Shown in pieces: positions 47,748 to 58,600 of a stretch of DNA of 64,000 bases (its first letter is position 1; each line of letters begins with the position of its first letter). The translations under genes and the position numbers were made by a program. Under the pieces are notes generated by a model that worked only from the letters and a program-made list of their open reading frames with translations, was not told the DNA's origin and searched no databases. The stretch lies in NCBI RefSeq assembly GCF_019649055.1, contig NW_026570272.1, positions 434,001 to 498,000 of the forward strand. The letters are read 5' to 3'. The stretch is from Paramacrobiotus metropolitanus (taxonomy: Eukaryota; Tardigrada; Eutardigrada; Parachela; Macrobiotidae).

Positions 47748-49414
47748 ATGTCCAAGCTACTCAGCGCGGCGGAATTCGACCGCACGCTAGAAGCCATCAA
47801 CCGGCCCACCCGCGGGGAGCAGTACCCTTTCCTGCTGCAGGCCATCCAGGACGCGGGCATCGGCAGTCGCGCGGAACTGGCGCTCTTCCTGGCCAACATC
47901 TACCACGAGAGCGAGGGACTGCAGTATGTCGCCGAGATCGGCGGGGGCGCCGGCAAGGGCTACGAAGGGGGCGATAAATACTACGGCCGCGGCTATATTC
48001 AGTTAACTCATATCTACAATTACCGCGACGCCTCGCAAGCCATCTTCGGCGATAAGACCGTGCTGGAACGGAATCCCGAGCGCGTGGAGCAGGAGCCCCA
48101 ACTGGCCTGGGGCGTCACGGCTTGGTTCTGGAAAGCCCGGGTAAATGCTGAGAAATTACGGGAAATGGGGGAAATATGAGGAAAACACTGGCGAATGTAA
48201 ATTTAAAATGCTTTTATACCTAACTGTTTTCGAGGGCGGTTGCAGCTTACACACTGGCAACGTAAATTTATGATGCTTTTATACTAACCGTCTGACAGGG
48301 CGGTTGCAGCCTACACCGCGAAAAGAAAAATTATTGATAATTATTGAATTTATTAACCGAAAATTCAGGCATTGTATCTGACTGTCGTAAGGGCGGTCGC
48401 AGCATACACTGCCACAATATGCGCATCTTGTTGTAGGTGAAGCCGATGGGCGTGGCCAACTTGGAGCAGACAGTGCGCGCCATCAACAGCAACGAACTAA
48501 AGGGCTACAACCCGGCGCTGGAGCGCCGCTACCAGTTCCTGGAGGCCATCTCCCAGGTGCTGGGCACCGGCGCCGACGCGGGCGTGGCCGGCAAGAAAAG
48601 CCTGCACAAACCGCTGCCCACGGGCGGGACGGAATACATCGTCAAGGCGGGCGATTCCTTGTGGGAGATCGGACAGAAGCACGGCGTGGACTACCACCAA
48701 ATCGCCAGCGACAATAACATCCCAGATCCGACGCTGATTCATCCCGGGATGAAGCTGATCATCAAGGGGACGGCAGCGCCCGCGGGCGGTAGTGCTAGCG
48801 GACAGCATCCGGGCGGGAATGCTAGTCGGCAGAGTCCCGCCGGCGGAGAAACGACGTACGTCGTGAAAGCCGGGGATTCATTGTGGGAAATTGGGCAGAA
48901 ATTCGGGACGACGTTCCAGCAGATCGCCAGCGACAATAACATCCCGGACCCGACGCTGATCCATCCAGGGATGAAGCTGGTCATCCGCGGCAGTCCAACC
49001 GCCGCCGGAAGTGCGCCGCCCACGGCGGGCGGACGACCTAGCGCAGGCGGTGGGGAGAAAATCCACGTGGTGCAGCCGGGCGATACCCTGTATGTCATTG
49101 GGCAGAAGTACGGGGTCAATTTCCTGCAGATCGCCGCCGACAATCAGATCGCCGATCCCAATGTCATTTTCCCGGGGATGAAACTGCGCATCGGCGGTGG
49201 TCAGGCGGCACAGGGAAGCGCGCCGGTCGCCGGCGGAAATGGTGGACGGGGTCCGGCGCCGTCCGCCGGTGGGCGGCAGTACACGGTGCGGCCGGGCGAT
49301 TCGCTGTGGGAGATCGGGCAGAAACACGGGGTGGACTACCACCAGATCGCCGAGGTCAACAAGATTGCCGATCCCACCAAGATCTTCCCGGGACAGGTGC
49401 TGAACATTCCTTGA
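47748..49414 (+). CDS. GH19 chitinase/endolysin-like protein with four LysM repeats
   Basis: Two exons (47748-48140, 48437-49414), phase 0, 456 residues. Residues 1 to about 175 are a GH19 lysozyme-like fold: YHESEG with the first catalytic Glu (about 54), VAEI with a candidate second Glu (about 63), KYYGRGYIQLTHIYNY, an LAWGVTAWFWK helix and a TVRAIN motif after the intron. GH19 cleaves chitin or, in phage-like members, peptidoglycan. Four LysM domains follow at about 196-241, 269-315, 337-384 and 410-456, each with AGDSLWEIGQK-type starts and DP..I.PG.K.-type ends, joined by Gly/Ala/Ser/Pro linkers; LysM binds N-acetylglucosamine polymers. There is no signal peptide at the chosen ATG, and an in-frame upstream one was not found. 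Architecture and LysM style are bacterial, but the intron shows it is a resident gene. Convergent with the GPCR on the other strand. Confidence 0.88.
48215..48415 (+). repeat. Three diverged repeats inside the GH19-LysM intron
   Basis: The word GGGCGGTTGCAGC(T/C)TACAC occurs at about 48233 and 48298, and as GGGCGGTCGCAGCATACAC at about 48390, each preceded by TT(T)TATAC(C)TAAC or TATCTGACTGTC sequence. Each repeat ends in an acceptor-like GCAG ahead of the real acceptor TTGTTGTAG at 48436. Confidence 0.7.
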
Positions 49415-49693
49415 AATATTTGGAACTATTCTTGGTTATTCAAATCTCATTTGTAAATCCGTTTAGCAGCGCGTTTAATAATCGTGGTACCCTAGTATAC
49501 TGTAATTGTATTAATTATTATTTTATTACAATTTTATTATTAATTTTTATTATAATTATTTTGCTGTGAGCCGCTAATACACAGTACAATAATCTGTGCG
49601 CGAAATAAAATTAATATGTATAGAAGTATTGTATTTGTATATAACAAAATCCTGCCGCATAAATATAACAACTCACAGAGATCGATAATTAGG
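49415..49693. other. Convergent 3' spacer
   Basis: 280 bp of AT-rich sequence between the stop codons of two convergent genes. An AATAAA at about 49603 (GCGAAATAAAATT) could serve the GH19-LysM gene. Confidence 0.5.
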
Positions 49694-52600
49694 CTATCTA
49701 GTCGCTTGTGCAAAAACTCGTGACCGGCAGTTGCGGGAGCAGACTCGGTGGGAGGAGATTAATCGGCGCAGCGGCTCCTTCAGCGGCTTGGCGGAGAGGA
49801 GCAGGTACAGCGGATCGCAAATGACTTGCAGATTGCCCATGTACACCACGGCGTTCTCCACGTCCGGGTTTGAGTAGCCGGTGAAGGGCGCGATGAGGAA
49901 ATACAGCACCGAAGGCGTCCAGTTGACCAGAGCGCTGCCGGCTAATAAGGTCACCAGGACGAACAGCCTCGTCTCTTGCTGCTGGTGCCGGTAGGAAAGG
50001 TCGCCCGGATGCAGGACGACCAGGGCGCGCGCGGCGCTGGGCCCGGCGACCGGGCCCGGAACTTTGAAAGACGCTGGATTTTGTAAAAATATCAAAATTA
50101 TCACAAACTGGAGGTCGAATTATGAGATAATTTCTAAAAAATAAGGACGTAGGGATATATGAATCTATTGATACACTACTGCTCATAACTGGGTGTCCGC
50201 CACCCGGATACCTGGGTGTCCGCCACCCGGCCTGTTACAGAAATATTTACGTAAACTTATATAGCATTACTTACGATCACTTTATTCTGGCCGCGGCGGA
50301 AAAAACTACTAAAATACACACTACTGCTCTGGCGTCACCGCGGACCATTTATGGCAGCAACGTTAACGCCGCTGCCATAAATCACACCTGCAGGGTGTCC
50401 GCCACCCGGCCTACCATCTAGCCACTCTGCCACCAAAACGACGAACAATCAGATGCCCTGTAATTCCCGACACGACGCAAGTTGTCAGCCTGGCTGTAAT
50501 TCCCGGCTTAGCAAGTTGTCAGCCTGGCTGGCACTAACCCAGTCAAATGGAGAACAGGATGGACGGGATGGTGCTGATGAGAGCGTTGTACAGCAGTACT
50601 ACTACTACTACAGCTGCAAGTGCGCTGTCGCTGACCGCATATTGTCAGCCTGGTGGATGTACATCTTCTCATCCAAATGCTGGCACACCTCCTCCGTGTA
50701 ATTAAAATACTGTCCACACACCTGCCCATTCAACCGTATTACTATTACAACCGGAAATACACAACCACAGATATCGCGACATCGATTCCTTATAATGCCC
50801 TATTAGAACAAACATACACCAGCCCACTGTTGAAATCAAAAGAATAGTCACTAATCCAATTACAGAATCAAATGAACCCTCTCAAATGAACACTCCTCAA
50901 CATGCAATACTACCCGTCAACAGTCTCGGGAACCGGGAATGAAAAATCACAGTCAAAACATAGCTGGTTACACCAGCAAGAGCACAGAACGGAAGGAGAA
51001 ATCGAAAGGGTAAAAGAATAATCACCAGTCCAACGGAACAATTTGCATCATGAACTTCTGTCACGGACGGCTTAGTCATCAGCATCATCGAGGTCAGCGA
51101 CGATTACATCATATGACATCAGCCTTGCATCAGACTCGCTCAGCCTTGCATCATGCGGCCTCATTCCCACGCGATAACGCCAGTGACCACACCCTCCGGC
51201 TGGCGGCACCACTCCGCCGCGCGGGTATATAAAACCACAGCTGCAACCACCGGAGGCCAGTGTGCTTTCCCCTGCGAAGTCAACCGACCAGCAGTCTACA
51301 GCCAGCCCTGCACCGGACCATCCAGCGATTGTACTAGCTTGACCTTTTGTTTAGCTTATAGCTTTGTTGTAGTGGGCACATTGATTATCATTAAAGGTCA
51401 GTCAAACACCGGTGCGTTGCCTAATCGTTATAGGTATTGTTAAGGTCATCGTTGACCTGATCCATAGGGCTCATACACACAGCACTACAGGTAGAACTCA
51501 TTGTTGCTACAAATTGGCGTGAAGGTAAGGCTTGTACGTGCTAGAAACTTTTGTGAATTGTTGTTGAGAATTGGCCAAAATTTGAGGGATTATTGTTATG
51601 TGATTTGGAAATTTGTGCACATTATTATTGAAATTTTGGGAAAAAGGATATCCTTGGAATATTAGCCCACTTGCGACACAGGTAGCGTTAGTGTACCTAC
51701 TGACCATAGGCCACTCTCACTTACAAATAGTCGCCGACACAACACAGGTATTCTTGCTGCTGTGGTTACCTGGTCCGTAACTACACAGTGACTTACAAAT
51801 AGTTGTGTGTTTTGCTGGATGGTAATATTAGGCATAATAGGTAAAATCTAGGAAATTCACACGTAGACTGTCGTATAACATACAGTATATTAGGGAAAGT
51901 GAAAAACCAGTAACTAATCAGCGGTAAAAATACAGGCTAGATTATTGACTTGTAGTATAAATAAATTACGGGAATTTAATATGAAATACACTGGCGTCGA
52001 GAAAGAATAAGGAACCTACTAGTGACCCGACAGATAAATCGTTAGCGCAGAAACTTTCGCTGAGGCTAAGACGGTTACCACCGGAAATCGTTCCAGCGGA
52101 GCAGGCTAACAGCAGGTATTGGAATCCACAGGCCCAGACAGGCGTTAATCGTATCAAGACACCGGAACTTTCTTCGTCATCGGAATCAAGCGTAATAAAA
52201 TCAAAAAACGAAGAAGCTTATAATACTGCCTTCATCGACCTTAGCGACGACAGTTTTAACAACCAAATAAACGAGGAACCCGAAGCCGGGAACCTTTTCA
52301 ACGCTCGCGAAGTGGAAAACGGTAATATTCAAGGTCACCAAGTGGAAGCACAAGCCCCTGCAGGTGCAGCAGGAGAAGAAGAAGGCAATCATCAACAACA
52401 GTTAGAAGAACCGCGAAGAATGGCCGAAGGTCCTAAAGTAAAATTACCACCACCATTTTCGGCAGCCCCTCACGAGGATGCGGAGACCTGGCTAGAATCA
52501 TATCTGCGTTGTGCAGAGTCCTACGCGTGGGATGACCCTACGAAAGCTCGCAGATTTCCGGAAGTTTTAGCGGGAACTGCTCGTAAATGGATTAAAAATA

Positions 52601-55600
52601 GACCTGAAGCGGCACCCGAAGATTGGGATTCCATTGAAACAGAATTTCTTAAGACATTTGGGAAAATGGGAACGCCTCAACAAGCTATTGACATTCTGAT
52701 TTCACGACAGCAAGGAAGTGAAGAAGATTTTCGTACGTACTATTTTTCTATCTTAGACTTATGCAAACATGCGGACGCAAATATGGACCAAGCAGAGATA
52801 GGATACTTTATCCTGAAGGGAATGAAAGATAAGCAAACAGCCACTCAACTTCGTATTATGGGCAAAAAGACCCCGAAAGATATCCTGGAAGTAGCAGAAG
52901 AACTATACCCTATTAAAGACAGAGGGACAAAGGAAAAACGATCAACTGTAACTTTTAACGTTCCCTTTGGCGGTGAAAATAAGAGAAATAAAGCAACGAC
53001 CGAGAAGGACGAAAAATCAACGAACTTGTGGAAAAACTAGATAGTGTACTTAACTTTAAGTTCAATCCTGGAAAGTTTAGTACGCCAAACCGCTTTAGTA
53101 GTAGATATGATAACGCTTATCAAAGAGAAACACAGCACGGAAGAGATTACAACGGATACGTCAGAAGGTCAACTTTCAACGAACCGCCGAGACAAGGCGA
53201 ATGGAGAAACCAAAATCCAAATCATTATAGAGGACGAAGGTATAACGGCCAACGTCAGTTTTCATCACGAACTGGAGACGGCAGGCCCGTTTGTTTTAAG
53301 TGTGGCCGTAGGGGCCATTACCAAATCAACTGTAGAGACAACAGTTCGAGTGATTCCCCGCAACCGCGCTATCCCGTTATGCCGAGTCGGCAGCAGAACG
53401 TTAACTTAATTGGCGTCGAGGACCAAAATTGTCCATTCCAAGATTACCAAGAAACTGTTGTTAACGTTTTACCCACGTTAAATGTAGGTTTCGAGGCAGC
53501 AAGATATGTCCCAAAGACTTGCATGACGACACAAGTCAAAATCCAGGGCGAATCCTTCCAGGCATGCATTGATACGGGTGCTGGGCCGTCCATTATAAAC
53601 TCGAAACTTTTAAGGATGCTGAAATTAGACGCAGATGAATGGCTAGGGCTTCCAATAAGGTTCTTTGATCATGTGAAAAGCCCCTCTAAAGGCATTACCT
53701 TAGATGTTGAGTTGGCGGGAAAGGTCATCCGGGTGCACTGCGCCGTTATCGATAATCCTAATTTAGATGAACTTATACTCTTAGGTAACGACTTTTTGGA
53801 TGCTGCTAAAGTAATTATTGACTACAGAACGCATCGACTTTACTTTATGGAGAAAGGTCCATGTCTATCTTGTATAGGTAAAAGTAAAAATATTATTTTC
53901 AAAAATGAAATGAAAAATTCATATAAGAAATTAAGTCATGTCGAAAGTTCAGCAAAACAAAACTCCGGAGAACCTACAAATGGCTGGTTATTACAAAATG
54001 TTTTTAACTTGGAAGAGGTAGAAGATTCCAGCCAGACCGATAATAAAATAAAAACTTCTGACGAACTTGTTGATGAATTTATTAATCAAACTAGAAGCGA
54101 AAATATTATTTCCCCGTTTTCTGAAAATGATATTGACTATGAAACTCTGAATATAGGCAGCACTATTACACCTGAGGAGAAGCTGAGTTTAATTAATGTT
54201 ATAAATAAGTTTAAAATTATTTTTCCGAAAAAAGGGGAACGAATTGGCTGCACGTCACTAACTGAGCATGTTATTGACACGGGTGACGCAAAACCAATTC
54301 ATGTTCCTCCTTACCGAACGTCAATTAAAGAGCAACGTATCATGGAGGAAGAGATTAATAAGCTCCTGGCCTTAGACATCATTGAACCATCCTACTCCAG
54401 TTGGAGTAGCCCTTTACTGCTAATTCCTAAAGGTGAAAGTTTTAGGCCAGTAAACGATTATCGACTATTGAATAAAATTACAAAAAAAGATGTCTATCCT
54501 TTGCCTAATATTAATTCTTGCCTTGACCTTTTAAGTGGTGCAAGGTTTTATGCGACCCTGGACATGACGGGCGCCTTTTGGCAGATTCCATTAGAACGTA
54601 AAAGTAGGGAAAAAACTGCCTTTATTACGGCGGTAGGATTATATCAGTACAAAAGAGCGGCACAAGGGCTCTGTAATAGCCCTGCAACATTTCAAAGATT
54701 AATGGATGTGGTCTTAGCTAATCTCAAATGGAGAAGTTGTATAAATTATGTAGACGATATATTGGTTTTAGGAAGAACCTTTCAAGAAACTTTAGACAGG
54801 CTCGAGGAAATTTTTAATCGCATTAAAACAGCAGGTTTAACTTTAAATCTAAATAAATGTGTCTTTTTTGAAAAACAAGTAAAATTCTTAGGGCATATAA
54901 TAAACGAAGAAGGCCGTCGACCAAATCCGGAAAAAACTTCAGCCCTTATGAACTGGCCTACGCCGGTTAATGTTAAACAAATTCAGTCGTTCCTAGGTGG
55001 AACGGGCTATTGGAGAAGCTATGTCAAAAATTATTCAGATATAGCATATCCCTTAACTAATTTAGTAAAAATAAATAAACAATTCATATGGTCGGAAGAA
55101 TGCGAAAAATCTTTCCAACTTTTGAAACAAAAAATCTGCGAGAATATTTTGCTGAAACATTTTGAGCCAAACCTACCTATTGAACTGCACTGCGATGCGT
55201 CAAACGTCGGTCTAGGCGCTGTACTAATACAGTTAGTTGATGGAAAAGAAAAAGCTGTCGAGTTCATTTCAAGAAAGCTTTCAGACGTAGAGACTCGTTA
55301 TACGACATCCGAGCTGGAGTGCCTATGTGTTGTTTGGGCAGTGATTAAATTTAAACATTATCTTATAGGTGTCAAATTTCGAATTATAACTGACCATCAG
55401 GCCCTTCAGTATTTACTAAACATGAAAGAGCCAACCGGCCGTTTGTGCCGGTGGGCCATCAAACTGTCCGCGTTTAACTTTGAAATTAAACACAAGCCGG
55501 GGAAGTTGAATTCTTTTCCAGATGCTTTAAGTAGAAATCCAGTAGGGGAAGCCTTCGACGGTGTGGATACCGACGTACCTGACTTACCAGTCTATAAACT

Positions 55601-58600
55601 CGAAAACTTTGACTTAAGAAAATTACAGTCAGAGGATAAGTTTTGTATAAAAATTTTAGATGGAATGAAACAAGGAAACATAAATAAAAATAATTTTATT
55701 TTAAGAAATGATGTACTATACAGGTTCCGTACGCACCCAGAAGATGGAACTTTCATGCAATTGGTTGTTCCCGAAAAAATTAAAAATGACGTATTATATG
55801 AAATGCATGACAACCCGATCAGTGGAGCCCACCAAGGGTTCCTAAGGACTTGGCAAAAAATAAAAGAAAGATACTACTGGCCCAGATATGTTGAGGATGT
55901 AAAAAATTATACGGACTCTTGCCTAGATTGTCTTACATACAAGAAACAGATTGGAAAACCTTATGGGCTTTTGCAACCTATTCCTGTTTTTCAGGTCTGC
56001 CAAAGATGGCAGATGGATCATGTCGGTCCTTTTAAAAAATCTAAAAACGGGAAAAAATATCTAATTGTTGCGATTGAGCAGGTTACAAAATACGTAGTGG
56101 CGAGAGCCATTCGCACTGAAAACGCAGAGGAAACTTCAAAATTTTTTGTAGAGGAGATTGTGTGTCGTTTCGGTGCCCCCCGCTATTTAGGTACCGACAG
56201 AGGCTCAGCGTTTTGCAGTGAACTGTTTAAGAACGTACTTTTCTTAACCGGGACGATCCACAATCGTTCGACTAGTTATCATCCTCAAAGTCAGGGTCTA
56301 GTGGAACATATGAATCGTACAATTGTTACGTCTTTAGCGATGTATTGTTCCTCTGCCCAACAAGATTGGGATACATCCTTGCCAATGGTAATCTTTGCAT
56401 TAAATGTTACCCCACAATCAACCACGAAGTTTACACCGTTTTATCTTATGTTTGGGCGAATGGCTCAGTTACCTTGTGATGTCGGTCTCATTCCTGACGT
56501 CGAAGAACAAGACATTAATGTTGATAATTACGTAATGGAGCTTGACAATTCGCTAAGCACAGCCCGAGAAATTGCGCGAGCCAGGATAGAGGATGCCGGT
56601 TTGAAAGAATCCTTTTATTATGATAAAATGCACGTCGCAAAACGTTCAATGTTGGAGAACTCTGTGTTAGTTTATAACCCGCACAGGAAGCTGAAGACAA
56701 CTAACAAACTTAACCACAGATTTTTTGGACCGTTTATAATAACGGATAGAATTTCGGAAGTAAATTATAGGGTAAAAGCTTGTTTCGGAAAACACCTAGA
56801 AGATACAGTACATGTTTCGCGATTGAAAAAATTTGTATCAAGAGGCGATCAAAATTACGCTACGGGCAGAGAATCGGAACCTACTTGGAAAGGTCAACTA
56901 CGGGAAAATGTTTATAGAAAAAATGAAAAAATCTCTGCAGAAGAAAAAATAAAAACCAAAAACGTACTCGATGTGGAAAGTGAAAGGTCGGACATTTCTG
57001 AAAATAATGATGATGAAATAATTACAGACACCGAGGACGCGGGTCAAACCGACGAAAAAATTGAACAAAGACCAAAAAGAACAGTTCAAAAACCAGAACG
57101 GTACGGATATATAAATCGCATCACTATGGACGATGTACCAACTCAGCCCGACCGGCCACTTGTGACCCCCGCATTAAATGTCAAAAGACTAGAGGAACTA
57201 CTAAAACTGCACAGTGAAGAGCTGCTTAGCAGTAACGATTGCTACAGAAAGAAGTGCCAAGAAAAAAGGCGACATGATGAAATTTTACTTGGCCGGTTCT
57301 GGGAACAGTCTAATGAAGACATCGAAAGGATTTTGTGGTTAGAGGAAGAGAATAAAAAATTACGGATGGCAGATTCCATTGGAAAAATAAAGTCGACAGC
57401 TCAGGATTTGCAGAATGCATGTAAAATCATTGCGGAAGAAACTGGTAACATGATGAACCGGGTGCAGAAACTCAGTGCAAGAGAACCGCTAAAAAGGAGG
57501 ACCCTACTACCAAAATGTTTACTTCCCGGAACAAGCATGTTACTCATCCTTATAATGTTGCTATGTTTTGGATTTAATGGCGCAAACGCGTTGACCCAGG
57601 AGGTTTGTGATTGTAGCCGGAAAGACTTCTTAGGTTTGGTCTCGTTAAAAAATTTTTCAGCTTGTGGAGCTCCAAATAATGGAAAAACACCGAATACAAG
57701 AGCTTACGTACTCTATGAGGAGCAGCTCCCACAATTATCATTTACTGCTTATATGTGCAAACAAGTCATTAAACGGACTGTTGTGTCCTCTTTCTTCTTT
57801 GGAGGAACAGATACAATAAAATCGGTACTAAATAAAGCCGTATCTGTGGACGAATGCTGGCAAATGGTACACTCTAAGAAATGTGTTGGAAACGATATGG
57901 TCAACACTGGTAATGTATGGGATTACACTAAAGATTCGGAAGGAAATGGAAAGTATTTACAGGAAATTACTTATGACTCTATTAATTGCATATTGGAGGA
58001 AGTACAGTTAAACCAGAAGTGTAAAAAATTGCACCGTGGATTCTGCTACAATGATGATTGCAAAAGACAAAATGCAGCAGTTTGCAATGATTAATTATGT
58101 GACGTATGTATGGAGGACTAACGCCAGCACTGCGTCAAATTGTAAAAAAGTTAAGGAAAAATTACGGCTACGGCGAGCTAGATTCTGTGAATGATGTACG
58201 GCGCCTTCGTGATGATGTTCATCAGTTAGATTATTATATTGGGAAGAGCGTAAAACTGTGCGGTGAAGAAGTGGAGGCTTATCAAGTTATCGGAAATCCC
58301 AATCTGAAAATTACGCTTGGACCGGTAAATAATTATTACGAAAAACCGAAGCTGAATTTAAAAAATGAGAATAAAAATATGACAAAACTGTTACAAAATG
58401 CAACTATGCAAGAATTTGCATTATTTCAAGAAAACTTCTTGTCTCAACATTTTAACTATTTCTCAGATATTGATACAAAAATCTTAATTACATCTCTTCA
58501 AATGTGGCTGCTCTTGATTGCCGGATCGATAACACGTTTTGTTGAACTTAGTCGTTTTATCGCAATTTAGCCCGGTATTAGCGGCAAAAGCGCTCAAATA

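Noticed and set aside
47748-49414. Bacterial contamination as the source of the GH19-LysM gene
   Set aside because: The gene has a phase-0 GT-AG intron and lies between animal genes on the same sequence.
50540-50705. Minus-strand hydrophobic stretch (VVVVLLYNALIST) as an extra GPCR exon
   Set aside because: A stop codon follows at once and another interrupts upstream. The three-exon GPCR model is complete without it.
51153-51443. 96-codon ORF found identically at 51153 and 60663
   Set aside because: It lies within the LTRs and is duplicated only because the LTRs are. No homology or start evidence.
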